From Symbiodinium natans (Eukaryota; Sar; Dinophyceae; Suessiales; Symbiodiniaceae): a DNA stretch of 64,000 nucleotides. Below, in pieces: positions 43,797-55,246 of this stretch. A program made the position numbers and the translations under genes. Under the pieces are notes generated by a model. It searched no databases. It saw only the letters and a list, made by a program, of their open reading frames with translations, and had not been told where the DNA came from. The stretch lies in assembly GCA_905221605.1 (NCBI GenBank), contig CAJNDS010000158.1, positions 846,176 through 910,175 on the forward strand. The letters run 5' to 3'. How positions within the stretch are numbered: the first letter of the stretch is position 1; every line of letters begins with the position of its first letter.

Positions 43797-44725
43797 AGTG
43801 TGTGTGTACGCCCCTTGGGACGGCCCCTTCGGGCGGCAAGAGCAGAAGAAGGAAGGAAGAGAGAGAGTGTGTGTGTGTGTGAAGGTCTCCACCTGTCCTT
43901 ATGCTTACATTCTGTCCCTCTACTGTGACACATGCAAATGCGCACACACTCTCACTTAAAAAAAGTGTACAAGTAACAGTGATACCTGTCCGCGGTCCGC
44001 GAAACACCCCTGCCACCTTAAGCAAGAAAACCCTGATCAAGCCCCAAACGTAAGCTGTCAGCTATCGAAACCTTGGACCTTAAACGTTAAACTTACTCCC
44101 TGCACCATAACAAACCTGCACCGACCCCAAACCCTAACCCCCCCCCCCCTGACTCACGCTCCCGCCATCATAAGCCCTAACCCCCTTCCACCCTGGTCAC
44201 AACCCTAAACTCTCCCCTGATAGACGGACAGCAAGAAAAAAGACAAGCGAAAACAAGCCCTTAGGAATTATCAGTCATGCGTTAGCGCTGGCTATCGTCC
44301 AGACCGCGTAGCATTCTATGAGGTGTCCAGCAGCCAAGGAGACGTCTTCTTTTCTCAGTCTGTCTCACTGCTGTTTTCTACGACGAGATCCAGCCGTTCA
44401 ACAAGATATATGACATACATATATATAGGTGTTTATTGACTCGTCGTGCTTGGCTCAAATACATGTTCTTGTTCTCCCCGCGCGTGCGAGGGCGCAGTCC
44501 ACTATGAAGATAAGAGTGTCCGATTCCAGGTAGTCCAGCCATAGTCATCCCCGACAAACATTCCAGTCGTAAAATCCCACGCTCCTGAATTGAAGCTTCA
44601 GTTCATCTCCAAAGAATCTCTGTCTGATGCAGTAAGAAGTCTGAGCGCTCAGTATCTCTCCAAGACGGCGATCTGCTCTCCTCCTCCGCAGCTTGAAATC
44701 ATTAGATGCCAAGCGTGCGACTCTG

Positions 44726-44788
44726 CAGGCATCCACAATCCATCTGCATTCGTCGTCAAGGCCGCAGCAGTGCGGCGTCTGCGCAAAG
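44726..44788 (+). CDS. NPSAF-motif exon, isolated
   Basis: After TCTGCAG the frame reads GIHNPSAFVVKAAAVRRLRK and reaches an AAAG|TATGG border. His replaces the usual Arg. The basic helix after the motif resembles the 47.1-kb copy. Confidence 0.45.
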
Positions 44789-45239
44789 TATGGTTCTGCA
44801 GTTCATTCTACAAATAGCATTATAATATAGAAATTTGTACTATGGAAAGGTAGAGACATAATACTTATGACTTATTGTTGTTATTTGTTACTGTTGTTTT
44901 TTGTTTCCATGTCAGCTGGATGCTGGAGGGTGGCTGCCCTGGAGAGGCCGTTTCGTCATCCAGAACCCGACGGGGCAACGCCGAGGTCGGGAGCAGCTAC
45001 TTAACGTAGCGTAGTGTAACGCAATGCTGCACTGTAAATAAAGCATGTAGTATGCCGATTCATTTGCACGTTGTGTACTGTATATGCGCGACCTGTGTAA
45101 GAGTCTACGCTTATGCTTTCATGTATGTATGCATCCCATCTACTTGTGCTACTCATTCTTGTGCCTGTTCTCTACAGATGCAAGAGCGCAACATGACCAT
45201 TTCATGGCATCCGGGCCGCGTTGCATACATGCATGCATT

Positions 45240-45461
45240 CCCCACCCTCGTTGTGGGGTTGTTAGATTTTAAACTCAACTCTTCTCCTCGTGCGGTCTAC
45301 TCCTCGCTCATCCCTGGAGTGCCCCAGAGTGTCCCTGGAGTGCCCAACAGAGGAGTGTCCCTGGGTGCCCAGCCCCAGAGTGTGTCTGGAGTGTCCAGCC
45401 CCAAACCTGGAGTGCCCAACCTCTGCCCAGAGAGGGTGGGCATGTTCGAAGTTAAATAATT
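45240..45461. repeat. Dispersed unit with internal minisatellite, copy 2
   Basis: It has the same left end (CCCCACCCTCG, then TTGTTAGATTTTAAACTCAA), the same 22-bp GTGTCCCTGGAGTGCCC units and the same right end (TTCGAAGTTAAATAATT) as 35739-35997. Repeat units are more diverged. Confidence 0.8.
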
Positions 45462-45642
45462 GTACAAGGGAGTCCGAGAGATGAACTTTAAGCCTGTATA
45501 GGCTTCTCTGACAGTTAGCGTTTGGTGCCGGACCAGCATCTGCGGCTGAGGCGCCACCTCCGCTCAAAGTGCCAAGGAGAGCAAGCTTGCAATGCCTGCT
45601 CCCACTAATATGTGCTTAAACGTATTTTGCTGAATGTGGCCG

Positions 45643-45726
45643 ACCCTAAACCCTAAACCGCCAACCCTAAACCCTAAACCCGTGCGCGAGTGTGAGAGTC
45701 GAAACCCCCAACCCTAAACCCTAAAC
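45643..45726 (-). repeat. CCCTAAA cluster
   Basis: Three groups of CCCTAAA units are separated by unique spacers. Confidence 0.85.
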
Positions 45727-45847
45727 AGCTCGAAGATGTCGACATGAGGACCCAGTATGGAAACGGCTTCTACCCAGAAGCTGGCATCGGTGGGAGGGTG
45801 CCAGAGGCACCTCCTTGCGGCACAAGCGCTTTATGTAATATAATATG

Positions 45848-45880
<33 letters not shown>

Positions 45881-46389
45881 CTCGTATCTATATCTATTAA
45901 GAATGAACAAATGTACATATTTTCTATTTTTGCTGAGCTTCTGAGATGTTCTCATTCCCCTATGCTTGGTCCTGATCTGCCAGAGGATGATTCAGCTTTG
46001 CACCATTTGCCACCTGTTTTTTGGCGCGTCGATACAGGTTGTCGATCTCGAGAGACGCGGTGCGAAAGCTGGACTCGCGCGCTGCTCAGCAAGTAGGGTT
46101 TAGGGTTTAGGGTTTAGGGTTCAGGGTTCAGGGTTTAGGGTTTTTTGTTTCGGGTTTAGGGTTGAGGGGCACCCTTTGCGCATGAGAGCTGCAAGAGGAA
46201 TGGCTTCGAAGCAGTTTCGTCTGTGACAGTTGTACGTGCTGAACAGGATGACGACGCATTGAGGCCTGGGCAGCACATGCGGATCGAAACAGACGGGTTT
46301 TTGTGTCGGTGTGCGGGCTTGCGATGTCGAGAGACTCATTAGACTCAACTAGAGTGGCGCTCTGGCTGTTTTGGAGCACTGCAGGCTCA

Positions 46390-46500
46390 TACGTGGGGCA
46401 GATCCGGCCTGACACCCGGACCATGAAGCTGAAGCAGACGTGGGGTGACGTGCGGAGCTTCCACAAGGAAGCCATAGACGACCGATCCGCAGGTTTCAAC
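46390..46500 (+). CDS. Hypothetical internal exon
   Basis: The frame reads YVGQIRPDTRTMKLKQTWGD, then VRSFHKEAIDDRSAG, ending at a CCGCAG|GTTTC border. It is strongly protein-like. The antisense ORF (46128-46676) is longer but compositionally poorer. No family is recognised. Confidence 0.4.
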
Positions 46501-46802
46501 CTCAAACAAAAAATCCTGTTGCGATGACCTGGGAGTGAAATCTGTGCAGCGCAAGCCCCGGGATTCGAGCCTTGGTCCGCTGCCGATCGCATCTCCAAGC
46601 CCCAAGAAATCCTAGCCATGAGGTGGAGGCCTTGGCATGTGAGGGTTCGGTGCCAGGGTTCTGCGAATGCAGCCATCCCAGAAAAGACCAGGCGGAGATT
46701 TCCTGCTCTTTATTCTAAGAGAAGGCAATTACCTCCCAAAAAGAATTATATCTCTATATATATGTATATATATATATACATATATATATATGTATATACT
46801 TC

Positions 46803-46850
46803 AAGGGATTATATAGGGTACCTCATTCCCTCATTCCCTGCTAACCAACT
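46803..46850. mobile_element. Half copy of palindromic element, family C
   Basis: AAGGGATTATATAGGGTACC, then CTCATTCCCTCATTCCCT, matches the right half of 47468-47555. The left half is replaced by a TATA microsatellite (46748-46798). Confidence 0.65.
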
Positions 46851-47094
46851 CAGTAAGAAAATGGGGCCTAAGTGCTCTCTGAGGCCAGGGCTGCGGAAGT
46901 TTTGGAGGAGCTTGAGCTCAAGGGCAGGGAGGCCAGGAGGTTCAGGTTTAGGGTTCAGGGTTTCGGGTTTGGGGTTTAGGGTTTAGGGTTTAGGGGCCTG
47001 TGAAACAGGAGGTGAAAAGAAGGCCGACTGCAGTTGGTTGGATCCTCACTCTGTAGTGGAGCCTCTTGACATCACGGGAATGCTTCGCAGCGCA

Positions 47095-47173
47095 GGTGCG
47101 AAACCCCAGCGCCTTCGTGTCGAGATCGCTTTTGCAGTTTCCGATGCCTCGGCGGAGGCTGCGCGACAGCCCA
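47095..47173 (+). CDS. NPSAF-motif exon, isolated
   Basis: After GCGCAG the frame reads VRNPSAFVSRSLLQFPMPRR and ends near a CAGTG|GTAGTC donor. This is the best-bounded of the isolated motif exons. Confidence 0.5.
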
Positions 47174-47467
47174 GTGGTAGTCTTTACCTTCTTTTTTGTT
47201 ACGGGTTCCCTTGTATGCCCTCGTGATAATGTGGTTACTGGGCTACCAAGTGGCACGCCAAGTGGCAGGTAGCCTTGCAGTTGCAGCTCCTTGCATCATT
47301 CAGTCCTCAGCGATCAATTGCCCAAACCTAAATTATGATCATCATCATGATAGTGAGAATCATCATCAGAATACTGTAGTAAGGCTTGTTTGCACTGTCA
47401 GAACGATAGTTGTAGCATAGAAATGTGCTCCAGCATCATATGTCATTCGCTATAAGTGGTGCTTCCA

Positions 47468-47555
47468 GGTTCGCAGGGAATGAGGGAATTAGGGCCCTAT
47501 ACATACCCCTTAAGGGATTACATAGGGTACCTCATTCCCCAATTCCCTACGAACC
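47468..47555. mobile_element. MITE-like palindrome, family C, complete
   Basis: An 88-bp element. The left end GGTTCGCAGGGAATGAGGG and the complement of the right end (GGTTCGTAGGGAATTGGGG) are inverted repeats of about 26 bp. Confidence 0.8.
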
Positions 47556-48406
47556 AACACTAAGTCTGGGGGAAGCCTCGCAGCCCTGAAGGTGAAACCT
47601 TGCGCGCCTGCGCGTCGCTGACGGGGGCATCGCGGAGCCTGGGGCTGCGATTCCCAAAAAAGGGAATCGTACTGCGCAGGGCGGTAGCTCAGATTGCCAG
47701 ACTGCTATGGAGTTGCCAGCTGACTTCTGCAGTTTGCGCCATGATTCTTGAGGACCTGTGACTTCTTATGTCAGGATCAAGGCCCAACTTCGAGGGGTCT
47801 ATATGCAACGCACGGAAGCTGTCCAAGCACAGATGCCGAGACATAAAGTACTTTTGGCTGTCATCTTCTAGGCAGCGCATGCTTCACTGAACGCTGCACC
47901 CTTACTCTGCAAGACCATAGCTGAAGCAGTGGCAGCCACTGCCTCCAGAGGCTGTTAGAAGGCACTCACGACGCATGTCGAGCACTAATCAATCAGCTGT
48001 AAGCAGCATCACCTGACACTGGAGCATGGCTTCTGTTTGGTTGGAGCCCCATGGCAAGGTGCGCCATAGTGAAGCCTCAAGTGTCGTGCGAAGGAGCGGC
48101 TGATCTCAAGTTGACAAGAAAAGAGAGACTCTTCAGCTCTGCAGTATGTGGGGGATAGCCAGGTGGACAAATTTGCATCTTTGGCTGTTGCTGCAACATT
48201 GGCTTCGCACGCAGGCTGTGCTGGTCAAGGGTGACACCATGATGATCAAGGACCTGAGCTCAAATCTTCTGCTGCGTTCGGGTTGCTGAGGTTTGATGGA
48301 ATGAGCAGAGCATAGGAGGCTAAGAAGTGACCGGCCCTGCAGTGCCTGCAGCATGCCATTGTTGCGTCAGCGAGACCGGGTCTGGTGCTGCACATAGAAC
48401 AGACAG
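47556..48406. other. No supported gene
   Basis: Unique sequence with a hairpin GCGATTCCC/GGGAATCG around 47647-47670 and short exon-like stretches (for example ending TGA at 47763) whose frame is ambiguous. Confidence 0.4.
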
Positions 48407-48477
48407 GACCTATTGAAGACGAAGGGTGGAAAGTGGAATGCCGGACTAAAGTCATGGCTCTTCCCAGGCAGCAAGAA
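48407..48477 (+). CDS. Small exon with G-G-K-W-N...F-P-G-S-K motif
   Basis: After AACAGACAG the frame reads DLLKTKGGKWNAGLKSW, then LFPGSKK, followed directly by GC (GC donor, AAG|GCTAG). The pattern of a helix, KWN, a basic loop, W-x-F-P and SKK resembles a small repeated domain seen in some eukaryotic DNA-associated proteins and in DUF5710-like 'W' domains. That likeness is tentative. Partner exons were not found. Confidence 0.4.
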
Positions 48478-51400
48478 GGCTAGCTGTGGGGCCGCAGTGC
48501 ACGGCATCTGCGAAAGCATGTGGAATCATGTGCACACGCATGGCAGCTTTAACAGGTGCAATACGGAATGCACAGCGGCTCATTGCTACATTGCTACGTG
48601 GTCCATCAGCGTATAAATGAGTGCCGTGGAGCGTTGCAGGCCGCCATTATGGAAGGCCCGGTCTTTCCAGAGAGCTTATGCATTGACGCGCCACGGAGAG
48701 AGATTTCTGGCAATGGACCATTTTCCGCCAGACGAAGCTTCCGTGCTCGAGTAATTGCAGTACTCCTGCTGCCTCCTCACGCAATGACCCAGGGTTCGCC
48801 CATGCAATAACAAAGGAATGTTGTCTCGACATACCCCCAAAAGGTTCGCGTAGATTGTTATGGCCGCGATCTGACCAATTGTTGATGCATACGCAGATCT
48901 GCAAAGCTCCGACAAAGTCAAGAGCGTGGAAGACAAGTGGCAGCCTCAACTTGCTTCAGTCATGAGAGCGTGCTGTTTTGAGTGTAGCACATTGCTTGTT
49001 TGGGCCATGGTCCAGATATGCGTACTCATGGCTTCCATGCCAGACATACTACGGCCTGTCCGAAACGGGGGGGGGGGGGAGAGTCGTGGTCTACTCCTCC
49101 ACCCATTGGCTTTCTGTATGTTCCCAGCACCATGATTGCAGAAACGACTGCCCGGCCCATGCCAAAGAGCAAGTTTCTGATCAGCTGATGCCACGAACTT
49201 CTCGTCTACTGAAGTAGGATTCACGGGTGACTGTGGCTGGGCTGGTCATCGCTTTGTTGCATTCTTTTGCCTTGTCGTGCTAAGGACTGCAGGCTCAGCT
49301 GCACAGCCTGCCCCTGCTGCAGTAGCGGCCTCGGAAATTGCTAAGGTGCTCAGGCTTAGCTACAGGAACTACCAGCACAGATTCGAGCGTCGGATTTGGG
49401 CCTGTGTTAAAACTAGCCCCAATGAAGCCCTCGTCTCAATAACATGTTTCTTCTTATCGGGGCATGATCTCCACCCCAAAAGCCTACTAGACACGGCCTG
49501 GCAGGTCCCAGTTGCACAGTCGAAAGCCTATTGGTTCAGGGCTTATGAGATTTTGGGATGACGTCGTCGCGTCTTGGGCGACGGCGACGGATTGAATCCG
49601 CGAGCAAAAGGGCCTACAGCCTTCCGTGCCACATAACAGAGACGATCTTTATTTGTTCGCCTGGAAAGGGTGGCTTCCGTTCGAGTTTTCAACTTTTTGC
49701 GGTTGAGATCTTCTTGCTGCAACGGCTTGGGACTCCTACCTTTTGCCATACGGGTATTGCCCCAAATAGGGGGTATCGCCCCAAATAGGGGTACCCCTGC
49801 TCTACCCCACACATAGTGGAATTCTCTTAATTCAGGGACTCCCAAAGAAGGGCAAGCCTAACTTTCGGAGCCCCCATGTCCTCGTCTGTGCTGCAGTTTG
49901 TTGCGAATACGTGTCAATCTATAGGCGGACTTTAGATTCTTGTTGGAAAAGCGCGAGCCTTACTCGGAACAGTCGGTTTCACCGGTTAAGAACACAAAGA
50001 AGCAAACAAACCCTAAACCCTAAAACCTAAGCTGAACCTAAGCCAGGCCAAAGCGGCACCGGCCACTGCAAAGCGTGCTGCCGCGCAGACGAGCGAAAAC
50101 GGTGAAAAGGCCCATGACACGAATGGCTTGAGAGATGCAGTGGGGCTTTAAATGAGTTCGGAAGTTCAGGGCTGGGGGATTCGGTTCCTCATCACCACTA
50201 TGGCACCCCACGTTCGGACTCTTGATCCGGAAACTGATGAGTTTGCTATGGCCTCTTCGGAAGACATTTCATAATTACATGGTCCTTCTTGGAAATGATC
50301 TAGTGTTCCTCTTGGTCGATACGGGAAATATGGGGTCATTTGGGGAACCGGTATTCTTACCAGTATTAACTCCAATATCGGATATACCGGTAAAGGTCGC
50401 AGAGGTTCGAAGTCGCCCCCCTATTATGTGTGCTGCTTTCTTGCTTACTTCTGCCTTCTTGGCTCATTGTGTTTTTGCGCTCTTTGGGTTGTGTCTTCGT
50501 GTTTTGGCTCTCTGGTTTTTGCTTGTTGCTCTTCTAGCCTCCCTCGATCATATAAATGTTTGTCACAAACTGCGTCAGCACTATGGGGTTTTTCAGGGTT
50601 CCCACCTTGGTAACGCAGCTGAAAAGGCTGGGGGAACCTGTGCCTCTACCTAATACTTCAAGAACCAGCCAAAGCCAACTGCCAACCGTGCTTGTGCTCT
50701 GAAGCATTGCCTCTGCGCTTCAAGGGGAGACCTTTGAACCCAGCAAAGTTTACAAGGTGTTCGGAACGCTGCACTTTAGCAAAAAGAAAGGACTCATCAG
50801 GGCAACAATGAGAGAGCAAAAGGTTGCCACGGCAAATCTCCACCCGAAACTGAAACAAAAAAAGCGATCCAATCACTTGTAGATAATTGAGTTAGTTGAG
50901 AAAAGGGCATACAAGCGCGGCTATCTTTCAAACCCAGCTGTCTTTTTTCAAAGTTATGTTCGCAAATCGAGTAGTCGACGGCAGCCTTCTGAAGCCTCCT
51001 TGGCAGGTCTTCGACCTCGTAGACGACGCCACTCGTTGCCATTTGCTATGCTAGCGCAAGCAGAAACTTGAGTAAGGTGTGTAGTTGCGTGCAGTCCCTT
51101 GAACATGCGCGGCATGTTCATGGCTGATGCTTTCTGAGTTTCTTGTGGTGAGTCTTGCCGGTTTGCGAGGATCATGCCGTTTGCTTGGGCAATCGTGTAG
51201 TTTGCTTTGTGAGGTGCTGGATTTGCTTGCAACTCCTCACGTGTACGTAAGCGCAGCTCTACAGGGATGATGTTGCAGCCATCCATCTCAGCGTCTCAGT
51301 ACTCTCCTACGCACAGAGAAATTCCATCGATGCTAAGGCATCAGCAGGCGTTGCAGACATAAATTGCCCAGGTTAGAGTCTCGATCTCCGCCTTCAAGCA

Positions 51401-51507
51401 AGATCTCGGTAGCACGCCCAAGTCTGTAGTGCTTGCACCGCTTGCAGGATGCTTGTTGTTCTGTGTGCATCTTTCAAACTTATTTTCTGGACGCAGACCA
51501 CTATCAA
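48478..51507. other. No supported gene
   Basis: ORFs on both strands (for example 48556-48810, 50222-50653) show no motif. Holds a poly-G run (49069-49079), a CCCTAAA block (50008-50024) and the family-H-like half palindrome near 49800. Confidence 0.45.
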
Positions 51508-51723
51508 GGAGGAGTAGGAGGAGCAGGAGGAGCAGGAGGAGTAGGAGGAGTAGGAGGAGTAGGAGGAGTAGGAGGAGTAGGAGGAGTAGGAGGAGTAGGA
51601 GGAGTAGGAGGAGTAGGAGGAGTAGGAGGAGTAGGAGGAGTAGGAGGAGCAGGAGGAGTAGGAGGAGTAGGAGGAGTAGGGGGAGTAGGGGGAGTAGGGG
51701 GAGTAGGCGGAGTAGGGGGAGTA

Positions 51724-51763
<40 letters not shown>

Positions 51764-51799
51764 CAGTAGCAGTAGCAGTAGCAGTAGCAGTAGCAGTAG

Positions 51800-51886
<87 letters not shown>

Positions 51887-52070
51887 TGGTAGTGGTAGTG
51901 GTAGTGGTAGTGGTAGTGGTAGTGGTAGTGGTAGTGGTAGTGGTAGTGGTAGTGGTAGTGGTAGTGGTAGTAGTAGGAGGAGGAGTAGTAGTAGTAGCAG
52001 CAGTAGTAGCAGTAGCTGTAGCAGTAGCAGTAGCAGTAGCAGTAGTAGTCGTCGTTGTCATGGTCGTCGT

Positions 52071-52104
<34 letters not shown>

Positions 52105-52206
52105 GCAGCAGTAGGAGCAGGAGCAGCAGGAGCAGCAGGAGAAGCAGGAGCAGCAGGAGCAGCAGCAGCAGTAGCGGTAGCGGTAGCGGTGGCAGTAGTA
52201 GCTGTG
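51508..52206 (+). repeat. 700-bp compound trinucleotide/hexanucleotide repeat
   Basis: Ordered blocks: GGAGGAGTA (period 9) to about 51725, GCA, then AGTAGC, then AGT (about 51797-51880), then GGTAGT (about 51881-51970), then mixed AGC/AGT/GTC. All frames lack stops on one or both strands, giving spurious 180-290-residue ORFs of Ser/Arg, Gly/Val or Thr/Pro. Confidence 0.95.
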
Positions 52207-52433
52207 GCAACGGCGACGAGCCACTACCACGACCACGAGTTACGATTTGCAGTGTGTCTCATTCGTGGTGTTCTTCGTCCTTAGTCATACGACTTTGAGC
52301 TGGACAGAGCAACTACTGCACTCGGAGACTGGCCATCGGACCTTTATACTGACTGGCCAGTTGTCGGACCTAAAGCTTGCAATCGTCAGTCATAAGCCCA
52401 GCTCGGGATGAGGTGTCGACATACGAAAATTCT

Positions 52434-53258
52434 ATGCCGAGAAGGCAGGAGGGTCTTGGCATTCACAAATTCTCTAAGCCAGGGCCAAGAGCTGACGGCG
52501 TCTCTGTGTCCAATGCTTGTTTGTTTCCGACTGTTTGTTCGAGTTGCGCTGCCGCCGATTATTCAAGGAGACAAGCTCCGGCTGCTAATTGCAGAAATTT
52601 GTGGGCTGGGGTGAAAGCGCAGGTCACAGGCGAAATGCGGCCAACGCCCAAGGCACCGCTGCCAGCATTGCAATTGCATGCGATGGGCAGAGCCGTGAGA
52701 CAGGTTTTTGTATGTACACAAAAACTGCGCTCTTGCATGTGCTTCGTGGATTTTGCCAGGGCATTCGTGTGTCAAAGGAAGAGTGGCAGGCAGTGTGCCT
52801 GTTCCTTAGCCGTGCGACCCGTGCTTGCGTGTGCCGTGATATGCCAGAACATTGGCATTCATTCTTCACCAAGTCATGCCCGAAAAGCTGCTCAACCACT
52901 CAGCCTGCAACGTCGGCCAGCCCAAGCAGAGGTAATGCAGTCAGCGACATTGACGCAGCCTTGCAGAAGGCAATTTTTCAGCAACGGGCACTGCGACAAT
53001 ACAAGTAGCGGAGCGATTCATCCAGGGTTTTGGATTTGGCGTGCAGATTGCCAAACCTCTCGCCTTGCCTGCTGTGAGGATGACGAGAAGTCATGGAATC
53101 TCGTCGGGGACATTACAGTCGCTATCACAGCGGGAGCTGTTGATCTTCGTCGATACTACGTGGACTCCCAGCTGAGTTTGGATGCCTTGGGGGGTGCAGG
53201 GGTGTGCAACAGCTCTAAGTCAAACGACGAACGACGGCAGCGGCAGAAGGATGCCTAG
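52434..53258 (+). CDS. Long hypothetical ORF, doubtful
   Basis: An ATG at 52434 opens 274 codons to TAG at 53256-53258. The amino-acid mix is rich in Cys, Arg and Ala and has no motif. A second frame (52589-53008) is also open and reads as protein-like near its end. Length alone argues against chance. It may be an unspliced join of exons in two frames. Confidence 0.25.
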   Translation: MPRRQEGLGIHKFSKPGPRADGVSVSNACLFPTVCSSCAAADYSRRQAPAANCRNLWAGVKAQVTGEMRPTPKAPLPALQLHAMGRAVRQVFVCTQKLRSCMCFVDFARAFVCQRKSGRQCACSLAVRPVLACAVICQNIGIHSSPSHARKAAQPLSLQRRPAQAEVMQSATLTQPCRRQFFSNGHCDNTSSGAIHPGFWIWRADCQTSRLACCEDDEKSWNLVGDITVAITAGAVDLRRYYVDSQLSLDALGGAGVCNSSKSNDERRQRQKDA

Positions 53259-53871
53259 GATTTAGGGTCGGGGTTAAATAGGGTTTTTGGTTGTACAAAG
53301 TGGCAAAAGAAATGAACGAGAGCAACAAGAAAGCTCCGGCATCAACCGAAAATCTGCGCAAACATGGTCGAAGTCACGCAGTGCACGCAGCATTGGAGAA
53401 GCTTCTTGTCATGAAGTCGGTTATGACTTGAAGGGTTTCCTCCTTCACCGATAACTTGGGAAAGAAGAGGCCTACAGAGACCGTAATTATCAAGCCCCTG
53501 GCATCCTTGCAGTCAGTCGCATGCATAAATCATAAAGCTTCTGGACCAGAGAACCGTTGTACTCGCCAGCTTGTTTGGCCCAGAGCCTAGACTATCAGTT
53601 CCCAGACCCTAAACCCCCCCCCCCCCACTGTTGCCAAGGACAAGAATGATGGCCAGTCTAAGCCAGGCAACGACTCAACCGTCTTCTTGGTTTTTAGGGT
53701 TTAGGGTTTAGGGTTTAGGGGTTTTGCTGGGCAGACCCTCCACCAGATCAAGTTCCCGCCGGCCACTCTAGTCCGAGAACCTGATGACTTCAGACTGCTT
53801 TGTCGTTCATTCCCACCCCCCCCCCCCCCCCCCCCCCCCCCAACATAAGTTTCCATTTTCCATGCCGGCAG
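53259..53871. other. No supported gene
   Basis: Holds poly-C at 53616-53626 and 53816-53841, and a TTTAGGG block at 53694-53720. Confidence 0.5.
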
Positions 53872-54114
53872 CTCTGCACCACGGAAAAATCTCCGGTATA
53901 CAAAAAAAGATTGGGCACCCTTAAACCAACAGGTTCCGTGAAGCTCCAGACCAAGGGCAGAAAGCTGAACCCTGGCAAACATCTCCTTTCGCTGCACCGG
54001 CCCATGGCCGGCTACCGCCAGACGCTGGCAGAGTCGAAAACTTTTCATTTTAAGACTCTGCCGCCGGGACGCTGGACAGGAGTCTCCTTTGGCAGCAAAG
54101 GCATATGCTCCTGA
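53872..54114 (+). CDS. Basic hypothetical exon
   Basis: After CCGGCAG the frame reads LCTTEKSPVYKKRLGTLKP, continuing Lys/Arg/Pro-rich to TGA at 54112-54114. The start is phase 0. The stop may lie in an intron. It probably belongs to the gene ending at 55246, given the similar basic composition and orientation, but the link is not proven. Confidence 0.4.
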   Translation, partial: LCTTEKSPVYKKRLGTLKPTGSVKLQTKGRKLNPGKHLLSLHRPMAGYRQTLAESKTFHFKTLPPGRWTGVSFGSKGICS

Positions 54115-54826
54115 TCTACCTCTTTTGTAGGGCCCGGAGGCCTTAAGATAAAGGACGCCCCCTAGAATGGAAGCTTCCCAGCGAGTTGCTGGGGTGTGGC
54201 AGGTTACAGCTACAAGCAGGTAGAGTGAAGAATTCAGCCAGGTATCGGCTGAAACATACTGGCTGGCCTGCGTTGCTGAATCCCGCGGGGGTTAGTTGCG
54301 TTGCTGAATCCACACCTTACCAGCTTTTGTTGGCTGGCCGGGGTTTGGGAATTGCTGTGCTCGGCAATGATTGCTAGCTCGGTCGGAACTTGAAGCTTGA
54401 ATGTGGCAAGTCACGGGGAGGAATCAGCATGCGACCCGAGCATATGCTCTCGACAAATTTGGCGCACATGTGCTACAGCACGGGGACAGAATCCTGCTCA
54501 TTGGATGATGCGGTCTGCGCACCCCTTCCCTCGTGCAGGCAGAAAAGGCATTCGGCTGGGCGGAGCAGTGCTCTGGCCCTCCTTGAAGGCCCAACGACAT
54601 CTGATCAGCTCTTCAAGTTAGAGTCGTCGTTGCAGTCGGCTTATGCAGATTGGTGCACGGGTTTCTTGGTGCTTGTGCTTGACGGACTAGGAGCAGCGAG
54701 GTGCCATCACTACATCACAGTCTACCTCGATGGTAAATGTAGTGTTAGGGGAGCTGTCAAGATCACTTCACCTCTGTGTGCTTTTGAAGCTTTGAGTTCT
54801 GCTACGGCTCTCACGTGGCCCTACAG

Positions 54827-54941
54827 AAGATGCAGGCAGAGATGCCGCAAATCACAAAGGAATTGGATCAAGGAGGAGGTGGAGGAGGCCATGCCCACCG
54901 GCGCTTAAAGCCGGCACACATGTCTGGAGGGGCCCATGCAG
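54827..54941 (+). CDS. Gly/His-rich penultimate exon
   Basis: The acceptor is CCCTACAG and the donor GCAG|GTACAG. It encodes KMQAEMPQITKELDQ, a six-glycine stretch and a basic tail. It leaves one base, which combines with the two-base start of 55161 to make a glycine codon. Confidence 0.5.
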
Positions 54942-55160
54942 GTACAGCTGTGAATCGCAAGGTCCCGCTCCTTGAATCAACTTGACACCCCGCATGCTCT
55001 TGTAATTGCCTGTCCTGCGAGCCGAGCCCTTGTGCGACGCAACAGTAGGGCTCCCCAAAAGAGGGGAACCAGACCTTACAGCCTTACAGGTTGCCCTTAC
55101 CCGGAAGTCAAACGCCTTCCAAAAAAAGAGGTTAAATGTGTGATGACATTTGGCCGGGAG

Positions 55161-55246
55161 GTCCCCCGGCGAAGAAGGCCAAGAACAAGAAGGCAGAAGC
55201 ACCAGACATCCCCGAAGAAGCTGAGAAACCCGGCCGGATTAGTTAG
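55161..55246 (+). CDS. Lys/Glu-rich terminal exon
   Basis: The acceptor is CCGGGAG. It continues in phase from 54827-54941 as PPAKKAKNKKAEAPDIPEEA and a short end, stopping at TAG 55244-55246. KKAKNKK resembles a nuclear localisation signal. The 219-nt intron is GT-AG. No family is recognised. Confidence 0.5.

Larger units (their letters stand above)
42881..44728. other. No supported gene
   Basis: An ORF at 42954-43196 and others lack motifs. Holds element A4, a GA microsatellite (43747-43796) with flanking TG repeats, and CCCTAA-poor AT-rich sequence. Confidence 0.45.

Noticed and set aside
51394-52298. Three 280-290-codon ORFs rich in Ser/Arg, Gly/Val or Cys/Tyr
   Set aside because: All derive from the compound trinucleotide repeat with no flanking gene features.
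54390-54908. 172-codon plus-strand ORF
   Set aside because: Its 3' part overlaps, in a different frame, the exon at 54827-54941 that has splice borders and a phase match; the rest has no motif.
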